The notes: generated by a model from the sequence alone, not told the origin. A DNA stretch of 61,479 nt from Sulfurovum sp. enrichment culture clone C5 (GCA_001493195.1 FAXN01000059.1:1-61479); one strand, 5' to 3'; shown: positions 36,094 to 44,710, counted from the stretch's first letter. Translations and numbers: made by a program.

Positions 36094-36124
36094 AAATCTG
36101 AGACAATCGTATTGCCCCAGATTT
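36094..36124 (+). terminator. Compound hairpin after the RND operon
   Basis: AAATCTG (36094-36100) pairs with CAGATTT (36118-36124), with an inner CAAT/ATTG stem. It lies 12 bp after the permease stop and ahead of a second, stronger hairpin. Confidence 0.5.
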
Positions 36125-36151
36125 TCTAAAATTTGCTATTTTAGATTTTTT
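36125..36151 (+). terminator. Intrinsic terminator of the RND operon
   Basis: TCTAAAAT (36125-36132) pairs perfectly with ATTTTAGA (36138-36145), followed by a run of six T. It is a good rho-independent terminator for the plus strand. Its right arm overlaps the last codons and stop of the convergent Tat-hydrolase gene. Confidence 0.75.
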
Positions 36152-37221
36152 GTAAAAAATGATGCGAGCTTGTCAAAAGGAATTTTGTCGATTTTATCAT
36201 ACAAATCTACATGATTTGTGTTCGGGATAATCATAAGCTCCTTCGGTTCGTTTGCCGCTTTGTAGGCATCCTCGCTAAAATAACGAGAGTGCGCATTTTC
36301 ACCCGCGATAATCAAAACCGGACGAGGCGATATTTCTTTGATGTAGGTTAGCAACGGCATATTCATAAATGAGAATGCATTGGTTGCCGTCCATGCACCG
36401 TTTGAGTTGAGTGAACGGGGATGAAAACCTCGTGGAGTGCGGTAGTAATTAAAATAATCTACAACAAATTGAGGTTCATTGCCTTGGAGTTTTTCCGGCA
36501 AAATTCGAGAGCCGAGCGTTGGGCTTCCTTTTTTGGCATCTTCGGTGCGTTGCAGGCTCATTTTCTCCAACATCTGTGTCCGCTCTTCAAGGGGAAGTTT
36601 GTCATAGTACCCTTTTGCCATAACGCGTGACATGTCATACATACTGGCAACCGCAACCGCTTTAATCCGTTTGTCCACCGCGGTAGCGTTTAATGCCATC
36701 CCTCCGAAACCGCATACGCCGATAATCCCGATTCGATTTTGGTCAACAAACGGTTGAATGCTCAAGTAATCCACCGCTGCACTAAAATCTTCCGTATTAA
36801 TCTCCGGTGACGCCATATTTCGTGGTTCACCACCACTCTCACCGATATAAGAGGGATCAAACGCTATCGCTACAAATCCTCTCTCTGCCATCGTTTGTGC
36901 GTACAGCCCCGAAGATTGTTCTTTTACCGCACCAAAGGGGCCACTTACGGCGAGTGCTGGCAAGCGTTCATTGGGACGATTTTTCGGTAGGTATAAATCA
37001 GCGACTAGGGTGATACCGTAACGATTTTTGAACATTACTTTTTTGTGGTCAACTTGATTACTTTTGGGAAAAAGTTTATCCCATTTCGTTGTCATACTGG
37101 ATATTTTGTTAGTTGATGCGAAAACATTTGAACCACTGACCAATGCCAATCCTGCACCTGCCAAGGCACTTGTTTTAATAAATTCTCTTCTTGAGTTATG
37201 TTTACTGTTTTTTGCTTTCAT
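36136..37221 (-). CDS. Tat-exported alpha/beta hydrolase (dienelactone-hydrolase-like)
   Basis: The 361-residue protein begins with a twin-arginine signal (SRREFIKTSALAGAGLALVSG), so it is exported folded. The hydrolase domain has GFVAIAFDPSYIGESGG, a nucleophile elbow GVCGFGG with cysteine in the usual nucleophile position, as in dienelactone hydrolases, and a C-terminal NTNHVDLYD histidine. Start ATG at 37221 follows AAAGGAG. Substrate unknown. It is downstream of the AraC-family gene on the same strand and convergent with the RND operon. Confidence 0.85.
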   Translation of the reverse strand: MKAKNSKHNSRREFIKTSALAGAGLALVSGSNVFASTNKISSMTTKWDKLFPKSNQVDHKKVMFKNRYGITLVADLYLPKNRPNERLPALAVSGPFGAVKEQSSGLYAQTMAERGFVAIAFDPSYIGESGGEPRNMASPEINTEDFSAAVDYLSIQPFVDQNRIGIIGVCGFGGMALNATAVDKRIKAVAVASMYDMSRVMAKGYYDKLPLEERTQMLEKMSLQRTEDAKKGSPTLGSRILPEKLQGNEPQFVVDYFNYYRTPRGFHPRSLNSNGAWTATNAFSFMNMPLLTYIKEISPRPVLIIAGENAHSRYFSEDAYKAANEPKELMIIPNTNHVDLYDKIDKIPFDKLASFFTKNLK

Positions 37222-37253
37222 AATTATCTCCTTTAATTGCAAACGAGAATATT

Positions 37254-37259
37254 ATTATA
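37254..37259 (-). promoter_or_regulatory. -10 element of the Tat-exported hydrolase gene
   Basis: TATAAT on the minus strand about 33 bp upstream of the ATG at 37221, in the 84-bp gap after the AraC gene. Confidence 0.45.
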
Positions 37260-37305
37260 TATCAATGTTCAATTTTAAGATAGAATATTAATCCATACTC
37301 ATTGC

Positions 37306-38235
37306 CTAATCCTGCAAATTTACAAAATTAAAAATGCTTGATTTTAGGTAATTAATATGTGTCTTAGGAGGAAGTCCAAACATTCTTACATATTCTCTAC
37401 TAAATTGTGATGGACTTTCATATCCTACATCAAATGCTACTTGAGATGCTTCTATATCCTGGTTAAACAATATCTTTTTTGCCTCTTCTAGTCGGAGTTT
37501 TTTTTGAAATTGTAAAGGTGAAAGCATAGTAATTTTCTTGAAATTATGATAAAATGAAGACTCACTCATACTAATTCTATAAGCCAATTCCTTCATATTA
37601 ATGGTTTGGGTAAAGTTATTTTTTATCTCTGTTATAGCTTTCGATATTTGATTAGTTGTTGTGCCTTCCATGACATATTGCTTAAGAAACTCGCCACTAT
37701 TGCCATTGAGCAATACATACAATATCTCTTTAATAATTAGGGGTGATAAAAAATCGATATTTTTTTGTGGGGTATCAAGTAATTTTACGAGCCTTGAAAT
37801 TGGACTTATTAGCTCTTCATTCATATCATCAAAATAAAGTCCTATGTCTGGATTGGATTTTGGGGATGTATCTTTCCAGCCTATTTCTTTGATAACTTCA
37901 TAGATTTGCTCAAGTTCAAAAGTGAGTGTCAATGAAAAATATGGTAATTCTTGCGAAGCTTCTTCTATCTTTATATTTGCTGGTATATTTGTCGATACAA
38001 GCAAATATTTACCTGGGTCATAACTATACATATTATTGCCAAGTCCAACGGCCTTGCTCCCTTGTAAAATGATGCATACTGATGGTTCGTATATGATGTG
38101 GATAAATTCTGAAATTTCATTAATTTTATACAGATGTAATGAAGGGATTTGAGTTACTATCTCTCCATATGTATCATATTTTTTGATAATAAAATCGATT
38201 AACTCTTTTCTGCTGCTTTCAAATATTTCTCTCAT
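37306..38235 (-). CDS. AraC-family transcriptional regulator (AraC_N type)
   Basis: The 309-residue protein has an N-terminal AraC_N-like ligand domain (IPSLHLYKINEISEFIHIIYEPSVCIILQGSKAVGLG) and two C-terminal helix-turn-helix segments (MKELAYRISMSESSFYHNFKKITMLSPLQFQKKLRLEEA and ASQVAFDVGYESPSQFSREYVRMFG). It is AT-rich like the core, unlike the GC-richer genes beside it. It is the natural candidate to control the downstream Tat-exported hydrolase. The inducer is unknown. Confidence 0.9.
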   Translation of the reverse strand: MREIFESSRKELIDFIIKKYDTYGEIVTQIPSLHLYKINEISEFIHIIYEPSVCIILQGSKAVGLGNNMYSYDPGKYLLVSTNIPANIKIEEASQELPYFSLTLTFELEQIYEVIKEIGWKDTSPKSNPDIGLYFDDMNEELISPISRLVKLLDTPQKNIDFLSPLIIKEILYVLLNGNSGEFLKQYVMEGTTTNQISKAITEIKNNFTQTINMKELAYRISMSESSFYHNFKKITMLSPLQFQKKLRLEEAKKILFNQDIEASQVAFDVGYESPSQFSREYVRMFGLPPKTHINYLKSSIFNFVNLQD

Positions 38236-38310
38236 AATAATCTCCTTTTATCAGTTTGTCAATAAAATTCTTATGGTATCAAAAAGATTGAAACTATTTA
38301 AAAATTGCAA

Positions 38311-39090
38311 CTAATCTATATCATCTCTGACCCATCTTTCTGGATCAAAAAGAGTGTCATCATGAATATGTGAAAAACTTGCTTTTATCATTTTAAAAAT
38401 ATTTTTTTGTTTACTCTCCATCTCTTTTAACCACTCTTTTGTAGCTTCTCTAGCATGAGGCATTTTAACATTTTTCATCATAGCTGGGCATGACTCATCT
38501 CCGATTGTCTGAATGTTATTTTCATCGGCAAATGCACGAAGTTGTGATTCTCTAGCTTGGATTAGTGGGCGGATAAGATGAACTCCTCTATTTGTTTTAT
38601 AAATTGGGGCTAAGCTTCTCATGGAACCATTGTAAAACATATTCATAAAAAAACTTTCAACTGCATCATCGAAATGATGACCAAGAGCAATTTTCGTAAA
38701 TCCTCCTTGCTCGGCAAAAGTATAAAGCGCACCTCTTCTCATGCGAGAAAAATAACTACAAAATGAGCTATTTTCTCTAATAGTATCATTTGAAATTTCA
38801 AAAATATTCGTATCATAAATCGTATGTTTGATATCGTATTCTAAACAATGATTATGTAGATTTTCGTATGATTCTCCAGGCATTCCATAACTGATAGTGC
38901 ATGCTTCAAATTCGAACTTAAAAGGTGCACTTCTTTGCATATATTTTAGTATATGAACTAGTGCCAAAGAGTCCTTGCCTCCACTAAGACCAACTAAGAC
39001 TTTATCGCCCTCTTGTATAAGTTTGAATGTTGCATTTGTTTTCCCTGCAACAGACAAGAGTTTTTTACTTATGTTTACATTATTTCGCAA
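38311..39090 (-). CDS. ttcA: TtcA-like tRNA-thiolation PP-loop ATPase
   Basis: The 259-residue PP-loop enzyme has LVGLSGGKDSLALVHIL (pyrophosphate loop), CSYFSRMRRGALYTFAEQ and ALGHHFDDAVESFFMNMFYNGSM. TtcA makes 2-thiocytidine 32 in tRNA using an iron-sulfur cluster. In E. coli TtcA the first ligand pair is CSLC; here it reads CSYF, so one ligand is replaced by Phe. TTG at 39090 overlaps the upstream gene by 11 bp. It may be a divergent relative rather than a strict TtcA. Confidence 0.8.
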   Translation of the reverse strand: MRNNVNISKKLLSVAGKTNATFKLIQEGDKVLVGLSGGKDSLALVHILKYMQRSAPFKFEFEACTISYGMPGESYENLHNHCLEYDIKHTIYDTNIFEISNDTIRENSSFCSYFSRMRRGALYTFAEQGGFTKIALGHHFDDAVESFFMNMFYNGSMRSLAPIYKTNRGVHLIRPLIQARESQLRAFADENNIQTIGDESCPAMMKNVKMPHAREATKEWLKEMESKQKNIFKMIKASFSHIHDDTLFDPERWVRDDID

Positions 39091-40183
39091 TATCTTCTAA
39101 CCTATATTTAAATTTTGGATTTTTATATTTACTAAGTTTGTTATACGGAATCACAAATGGCTCTTCGCAAGCTCTGCTTACCCTTCCAAAAATAGGAACA
39201 ATAGCGAGTCCATCTTTGGTAGCATACCACGATACAAAATCCCACACATCATCATCACCATAGTCACACTCATCTTCATTGAACTTTTGACTCAATGACC
39301 AGCCTTGCTCTTCAAATATCAAACGCTTTATCGCTGGAGCAAACTTTTTCTCTCTATACTCTGCATACTTACTAAACTTTTCATCACTATCGCCTCTTTT
39401 GTACTTTGGCACAATCTTATCAAATGCCAAAATTTCATCTATCCCATAGCTCTTACCACTTTTAAGTTCGATTAAATTGCCATATGAATTAAAATCAGGA
39501 TGTGCGCCACCACAATAATAGTTATCAGATGTACTAATGGATATAAAATTTGCTCCTACAAATTCCACCTCATTGTTTGTTTCCATACCACTACCATAAT
39601 CAAATCTACTTACACATGTTAAGTAAGCTATAGACATATCTTTTTGAATATCCTCAAGTATATTGTTTGTTTTAGCAATATCTTGATTGTTAAAGCCATT
39701 ACCAAGCCTAGGATATAGTATATTGCTATGGTTTTCTTTTATCCAAATAATTTGCCTATTTTGACTTACATTTTGAATTTTATCTCTACTAAAATTTAGA
39801 TTATCATTCCTAAATTTTCTATAACTTCCTTTAGATATTTTCAGATTTACAACTTTTGATTTTGAGGAGTTATTTTGCCAAGTTCCATCTATGGTGCCAT
39901 TTTTGATATTCAAAACAAAATGCTCTCCATCGCTTGCTTTTTTCGTCTTATCATTAATATCATGATTTATATAAATATTATATATATTTTTATATATATT
40001 GCACTCTGTTGATTCGATATCAAGTAATTTAGAGTCATAATAGTATCTTGCCCAACAATTATTTTCATCTTTTTCTAAATTAATATGGATTTTTACATCA
40101 CCTAATGTTCCATATGCTTCTATGTTATAGTTAGCATATAAAAATGCGAAAGACAAGATAACATATGTATATATTTTTTTCAT
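39080..40183 (-). CDS. Exported DUF3298/RsiV-like protein
   Basis: The 367-residue protein has a signal peptide (~1-18). The middle holds YYCGGAHPDFNSYG and the C-terminus KDGLAIVPIFGRVSRACEEPFVIPYNKL, which resemble DUF3298-type domains of exported proteins. Multiple cysteines suggest disulfides. No catalytic motif is evident. It overlaps mtnN by 4 bp and ttcA by 11 bp. The family call is tentative. Confidence 0.6.
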   Translation of the reverse strand: MKKIYTYVILSFAFLYANYNIEAYGTLGDVKIHINLEKDENNCWARYYYDSKLLDIESTECNIYKNIYNIYINHDINDKTKKASDGEHFVLNIKNGTIDGTWQNNSSKSKVVNLKISKGSYRKFRNDNLNFSRDKIQNVSQNRQIIWIKENHSNILYPRLGNGFNNQDIAKTNNILEDIQKDMSIAYLTCVSRFDYGSGMETNNEVEFVGANFISISTSDNYYCGGAHPDFNSYGNLIELKSGKSYGIDEILAFDKIVPKYKRGDSDEKFSKYAEYREKKFAPAIKRLIFEEQGWSLSQKFNEDECDYGDDDVWDFVSWYATKDGLAIVPIFGRVSRACEEPFVIPYNKLSKYKNPKFKYRLEDIAK

Positions 40184-40869
40184 ATTCTCTCAACCATCTC
40201 AAGTATAAATCCTGCACTTATCTTGGCACTACTATCCAAAAATGTATCGAAGTCGATATCTGCACTTCCATCTGCTGTATCGCTAATAGCTCTGAGGATA
40301 AAAAATGGGATATTAAGAGCATTACAAACAACAGCCACACTAGCTCCCTCCATTTCAAGAGCATGAGCGTTAAATGTCTCTTTAACCCAATTTTTCCTAT
40401 CACTGCATGCTACAAATTGATCTCCTGTTGCTATAATCCCTTCTTTTAATTCGATACCTTTGGCTTTTGCAATATCTTTTGCGATTTCTCTAAGTCTCAC
40501 ATCAGTTGGTATGCATACTTCACCTTCTGGCACATATCCATGTGGATGACCAAAAGCAGTAATATCAAGATCATGTTGACAAAGACCATCAGCTATTACT
40601 AAGTCTCCTATTTTCAAATCACTACTTATAGCACCTGCGACTCCACTAAATAGCAATGTATCACATCCAAATTTTTCTATAAGCAAAGTGGCCGTAAGAG
40701 AGGAAAAAACTTTGCCTATTTTGCTATATGCAACGACAACATCTTTTCCTTTGAATGACGCTTCATAAAATATATTATTTGCATAATTAACCTCTTTGAT
40801 ATTATCCATATGAGACAAAAGCGGCTCTATCTCTTCTCTCATAGCCCCAAGAATTGCAATTGTACCCAT
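40180..40869 (-). CDS. mtnN: 5'-methylthioadenosine/S-adenosylhomocysteine nucleosidase
   Basis: The 229-residue enzyme cleaves adenine from MTA and SAH, recycling methyl-transfer by-products; in Campylobacterota the family can also act in futalosine-dependent menaquinone synthesis. IGILGAMREEIE-type opening (here IAILGAMREEIEPL), FSGVAGAISSDLKIGDLVIADG and ALEMEGASVAVVCN with RAISDTADG are diagnostic. It shares one base with the fabD stop. Confidence 0.95.
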   Translation of the reverse strand: MGTIAILGAMREEIEPLLSHMDNIKEVNYANNIFYEASFKGKDVVVAYSKIGKVFSSLTATLLIEKFGCDTLLFSGVAGAISSDLKIGDLVIADGLCQHDLDITAFGHPHGYVPEGEVCIPTDVRLREIAKDIAKAKGIELKEGIIATGDQFVACSDRKNWVKETFNAHALEMEGASVAVVCNALNIPFFILRAISDTADGSADIDFDTFLDSSAKISAGFILEMVERI

Positions 40870-41807
40870 TATAGCTCTTTGATAGCTTCTATCGTTGCTT
40901 GAAGGCTTGCCATATCACTCACATTAAAATGTGGTTTTGTTGTTGAGCTTTTATTTAGACCTTTTAGAACATTTCCATGTCCAAACTCTATATAACAATC
41001 GACCATGTCGTCTATATTTTTTATAGATTGTTTGTAAAGCACTGGCATAACAAGCTGTTTTGGCAAAAGTTCCAGTGCTTCAACTTTTGTGTTATAAGGT
41101 TTTGCTGTAACATTTGAAACAACAGGAGCTATAAAACTATCTTTGAGCATCTCGGATAATTTTACTGCCAGAGGTTGTGTGGCACTATCCAAAAGTGGAC
41201 AATGTGAAGCAACTGACATATTAAGGAGCATTGCTCTTTTTGCTCCTGCATCTTTTAAAACATCCACTAATTCTTCAAGATCTTTTTTGATACCTGCGAT
41301 GACTATCTGTCCATCGCTATTATAGTTAACTGCCCAAACTTTCTTATCATCATCTCTTTGTTTTTGACAAATATCTTCAACTGTTTTATCATCAAGTCCA
41401 AGAGAAACAAGCATTCCTACTTCTTGTTTTGAACAAGCTTCACTCATCAGTTTACCACGAAGATTTACAAGCTCAACGGCATCAATCGCATCGATAGCTC
41501 CACTTGCTACAAGAGCGCTAAACTCACCCAATGAATGACCTAAAGTTAATGTTGGAACGATACCAGTATTTTCTACAAAAAGTTTATTTGCAATAGAACT
41601 GATTAAAAGAATTGCGGGTTGTGTAAATTCTGTTTGAGCTAGATTTTCATTTTCAGTAAATAAGAGTGTTTCAAAATCGATACCAGTTCTCTCTTTTGCA
41701 GCACTAAACATCTCTTTTGCAACGCTTGAATTTTCAAAAAAATCTTTTCCCATATTCAAAGCTTGCGAGCCTTGACCTGGAAATACAAATGCATATCTTA
41801 ACGACAT
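40869..41807 (-). CDS. fabD: Malonyl-CoA:ACP transacylase
   Basis: The 312-residue enzyme moves malonyl from CoA to acyl carrier protein for fatty-acid synthesis. GQGSQALNMGKDFF, the nucleophile elbow LGHSLGEFSAL, and the later SVASHCPLLDSA histidine region are present. A TATAAT lies 33 bp upstream of the ATG. It is not in a fab cluster here, as in Campylobacter. Confidence 0.97.
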   Translation of the reverse strand: MSLRYAFVFPGQGSQALNMGKDFFENSSVAKEMFSAAKERTGIDFETLLFTENENLAQTEFTQPAILLISSIANKLFVENTGIVPTLTLGHSLGEFSALVASGAIDAIDAVELVNLRGKLMSEACSKQEVGMLVSLGLDDKTVEDICQKQRDDDKKVWAVNYNSDGQIVIAGIKKDLEELVDVLKDAGAKRAMLLNMSVASHCPLLDSATQPLAVKLSEMLKDSFIAPVVSNVTAKPYNTKVEALELLPKQLVMPVLYKQSIKNIDDMVDCYIEFGHGNVLKGLNKSSTTKPHFNVSDMASLQATIEAIKEL

Positions 41808-41839
41808 ATTTTATTCCTTACTTTATAAATAGTACTTAT

Positions 41840-41845
41840 ATTATA
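41840..41845 (-). promoter_or_regulatory. -10 element of fabD
   Basis: TATAAT (GGTATAATAT) on the minus strand, 33 bp upstream of the fabD ATG, in the 65-bp gap after the FTR-rhodanese fusion. Confidence 0.55.
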
Positions 41846-41872
41846 CCATTTAAAGGGTTAGGAATTGGTGCA

Positions 41873-42613
41873 TTAGCCTTTCTCGACTTCTCCGTTGTAT
41901 GAAACAATTCCATATCCTAAATTTACTATATGGTTATATCCCATACTAGACATTATCTGTTGACAATACGCACTTCTACTTCCACTAAAACAATACACAA
42001 CTATATTTGAATCTTTTTTATCATCAATTTGTGACAATGCTTGATAAAAAGATGTAGTTGGGATTAAAAAGTCTGTTCCTTTTATTCTTCTATCTTTATA
42101 CTCCATCCACTCTCTCACATCTACAAGTATAAAATCAACCATTCCAAGCTCTCTAGCCTCTAGTAAACTTATTAATTCATCCGAATCAACATTTTGCTGT
42201 TTCAGTAGTGCTTGACACTCATCTTTTGTAAGTCCCCTTGAGTGCGTATGGGAAATAAGTGCAGCTTCTTTCTCTATTGTATGATCTTTGGCGTACTCAG
42301 GAGTACAAAAAATACCACAATGGCAATGCCCCATACTAGGTATCTCAACTTCAAGAGCAGGTTTACATGGACAGATTCTGTTGTTTGCAACTTTTCTCTC
42401 TTCGTCTGTTTCGCCTTCAACCATAAAACAAGGACAATATCTTTTATTGTATATCATTTTGTTTCTAGTTAATCCCATAGTAACTGATTCATTTATTTCA
42501 CTTTCTGGACTGTAAACAAAACCGAATTGCTTGCATACCTTATCTGTAAAAGCAACCGTTTTTGCATACTCTGCTTTAAACTCTTGAGAATTTGTATCTA
42601 TTTTGATGACCAT
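41873..42613 (-). CDS. Ferredoxin-thioredoxin-reductase catalytic-like domain fused to rhodanese
   Basis: Residues 1 to ~115 match the FTR catalytic chain: CPC, 18 residues, CPC, 13 residues, CHC, then a further Cys. These residues hold the 4Fe-4S cluster next to a redox disulfide in the known enzyme. After a linker with SHTHSRGLT, residues ~150-246 form a rhodanese domain with LVDVREWMEYKDRRIKGT and the persulfide-type loop VVYCFSGSRSAYC. A role coupling iron-sulfur thiol reduction to sulfur transfer is inferred. No FTR variable chain is nearby. Confidence 0.85.
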   Translation of the reverse strand: MVIKIDTNSQEFKAEYAKTVAFTDKVCKQFGFVYSPESEINESVTMGLTRNKMIYNKRYCPCFMVEGETDEERKVANNRICPCKPALEVEIPSMGHCHCGIFCTPEYAKDHTIEKEAALISHTHSRGLTKDECQALLKQQNVDSDELISLLEARELGMVDFILVDVREWMEYKDRRIKGTDFLIPTTSFYQALSQIDDKKDSNIVVYCFSGSRSAYCQQIMSSMGYNHIVNLGYGIVSYNGEVEKG

Positions 42614-42704
42614 TATAAAATTTCCTGATGTTTATTTTTTGAAATTATATTTAAAATTTTTAAGAATTTGGTGTGAGTGAGAGTGTAAGTGATTTAAAAT
42701 AAGC

Positions 42705-42735
42705 ATGTCAACCTGAAACTAGTTCAGAATGACAT
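42705..42735. repeat. Intergenic hairpin after slyD
   Basis: ATGTCA (42705-42710) pairs with TGACAT (42730-42735), and CTGAA pairs with TTCAG inside, around loop ACTAG with a small internal loop. It lies just downstream of the slyD stop. It resembles short interspersed hairpins found between genes in many bacteria and may aid termination. Confidence 0.5.
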
Positions 42736-42744
42736 CAGATATAA

Positions 42745-43302
42745 TTAATGGCAGTGTCCGCCACCACAACATCCACCACCATTACCATGGTCATGATCAT
42801 GCGAATGACCACCACAACATCCACCCTCATCATCACAAGCAAGACTTCCTGTCATAGCTTCATCAGGAGTAGCTTCTCTAACACCAATTATTTCAACTGC
42901 AAACATCAAGTCTTTTCCTGCTAAAGGATGATTAAAATCAACTGTAACTTCAGCATCATTAAAAGATTTTACAATAACTTGTACTGTTTGACCATGTTCT
43001 CCTTGACCATATAAAACCATACCCTCTTTAAGATCAAGTCCTTCAAACTGGTCTCTTGGAAGAACTTGTATAGCTTCTGGATTGATTTCACCATAACCTT
43101 CCGCAGCAGCAACTGTTACATCTTTTTTATCGCCGATTTTCATATCAACAAGAGCCTTTTCTAGGCCAGGGATGATATGGCTTTTGCCTGTTATAAATTC
43201 AAGCGGAGATCCGCCAACATTACTATCTATTACTTCGCTTTGTCCAGCTTCTGTCAATGTGTACCCTAAAGATACAACACTATTTTCTTTTGTTATTGTC
43301 AT
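42745..43302 (-). CDS. slyD: FKBP-type peptidyl-prolyl isomerase with metal-binding tail (SlyD)
   Basis: The 185-residue protein has the FKBP/IF core (GYTLTEAGQSEVIDSN, PLEFITGKSHIIPGLEKALVDMKIGDKK) typical of SlyD, and a tail of histidines and cysteines (CDDEGGCCGGHSHDHDHGNG) that binds Ni or other divalent metals. It folds proline-containing segments and may deliver nickel to hydrogenase or urease. TTTGGAG precedes the ATG. Confidence 0.95.
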   Translation of the reverse strand: MTITKENSVVSLGYTLTEAGQSEVIDSNVGGSPLEFITGKSHIIPGLEKALVDMKIGDKKDVTVAAAEGYGEINPEAIQVLPRDQFEGLDLKEGMVLYGQGEHGQTVQVIVKSFNDAEVTVDFNHPLAGKDLMFAVEIIGVREATPDEAMTGSLACDDEGGCCGGHSHDHDHGNGGGCCGGGHCH

Positions 43303-43333
43303 ATTTTCTCCAAATAATTATTGATTTTTCATG

Positions 43334-43339
43334 ATTGTA
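43334..43339 (-). promoter_or_regulatory. -10 element candidate of slyD
   Basis: TACAAT with upstream GGC on the minus strand, about 31 bp before the slyD ATG. Confidence 0.4.
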
Positions 43340-43412
43340 GCCAAAGTAGCTTTATAAATTCTTAGACGATAAAAAATATTAGTTACAATTATTTGCTACA
43401 TCTATATGATAT

Positions 43413-44132
43413 TTATTTTTTACTTAAGCTATCCAAATGTTGCTTCGCAATTTTCGCACTTGGTTTTTGCGGATATTTTTCTATGATAAGTTCATAAAAT
43501 TTCTTTGCCCCAACATTATCTTTTGTGCTTTCTAGAGATATTCCACTATGCAAAAGTAGTGTATCTACATACGACGCATCGCTATCTAATTTTGCACTTT
43601 TTTTATAATAGTATAAAGCATCTTTATAGTTTTTCTCATAATACGATATCTCGCCCAAATAATAATCTGCAATAGCAGTTTTATAATTTTGTTTATCTAA
43701 TTCCAAAAAATATTCTTTTGCTTTTTGGTAATTTTTGTTTCTAAAAAATGCTTTTGCATCTTCTAATATTTTATTTTTATCGCTTGGCAAACCTACCGTT
43801 GATTGTGCTTCTTCATTTAAGTTTTTTTGTGTGCCAAGCATAGCTTTGAGCTCATCTTTTTTTACACATTTATTGTCTAATTCATCTATCATTTTAGCAA
43901 GATCTTTTATAAGCTTTTCATTCCTAGTCTCTTCTTCACTTTGAGTGTCTTTATTTTTGACTATCTCTTCAAATGCTTGTATTTTGTCATTTAACCCCTC
44001 AACTACACTCGTTAGCCCATCTATTTTTTCATTCTGTTCATTTATCTTTTGTTGCAATTCGGCTTCACTGGCATTTGCAAAATTAGCTACAAAAAGATAT
44101 GTTAATAATAGTATGAATAATATTTTTTTCAT
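43413..44132 (-). CDS. cpoB: Tol-Pal system protein CpoB/YbgF
   Basis: The 239-residue periplasmic protein has a signal peptide (~1-21), a trimerising coiled coil (~22-95) and a C-terminal TPR domain (DAKAFFRNKNYQKAKEYFLELDKQNY and repeats). CpoB links peptidoglycan synthesis to Tol-Pal constriction. It overlaps pal by one base (TAATG). Confidence 0.92.
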   Translation of the reverse strand: MKKILFILLLTYLFVANFANASEAELQQKINEQNEKIDGLTSVVEGLNDKIQAFEEIVKNKDTQSEEETRNEKLIKDLAKMIDELDNKCVKKDELKAMLGTQKNLNEEAQSTVGLPSDKNKILEDAKAFFRNKNYQKAKEYFLELDKQNYKTAIADYYLGEISYYEKNYKDALYYYKKSAKLDSDASYVDTLLLHSGISLESTKDNVGAKKFYELIIEKYPQKPSAKIAKQHLDSLSKK

Positions 44133-44710
44133 TATTGTTTTTTAAGATCAACTCTTCTATTTTGTGCGTAACACTCATCTGTTGCATCCGTACATATTGG
44201 TGTACTTTCGCCCAAAGATATAATGCTAAACATACCTGCTGGAACTCCTTTTGCAACAAGAGCATCTTTTACTGCTTTAGCTCTTTTTAGCCCAAGTGCA
44301 TAGTTAAATTCATCAGTTCCAAACTCATCACAGTTGCCTTCTATTTTTATCTTGCCATTATAATTTTTAAGACCATCTACATTTTTATCAACTGCTTTAT
44401 ACATATCGTTTACTATAGAATAATCTCCAAAACCAAAATATACACTTTGAAGTCCAGATGAACTATTGTTGAATGATCCATCATTTGGTAATCCTCCGCT
44501 TGAACTCATTTTTGATTTTATATCATTGGGGTTTGTTGTAGCATTTCCTTCACCAATATTAACACCATTGTCTGTATTAACAGATGGATTATTTGATATA
44601 TCGCCTGAAGATATTTTGTCTTTATCAGATGGAACTATTGGTGCAGTTTGCGAACATCCAGCAAAAAACAAGAGAGCTAAAAATGCTGATATTAGTGTTA
44701 TTTTTTTCAT
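44132..44710 (-). CDS. pal: Peptidoglycan-associated lipoprotein Pal
   Basis: The 192-residue protein has a lipobox (LLFFAGC), an Asn/Ser-rich tether, and an OmpA-like domain with IKIEGNCDEFGTDEFNYALGLKRAKAVKDALVAKGV that binds peptidoglycan. It anchors the outer membrane to the wall. TolB, with which it interacts, is encoded upstream. Confidence 0.96.
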   Translation of the reverse strand: MKKITLISAFLALLFFAGCSQTAPIVPSDKDKISSGDISNNPSVNTDNGVNIGEGNATTNPNDIKSKMSSSGGLPNDGSFNNSSSGLQSVYFGFGDYSIVNDMYKAVDKNVDGLKNYNGKIKIEGNCDEFGTDEFNYALGLKRAKAVKDALVAKGVPAGMFSIISLGESTPICTDATDECYAQNRRVDLKKQ

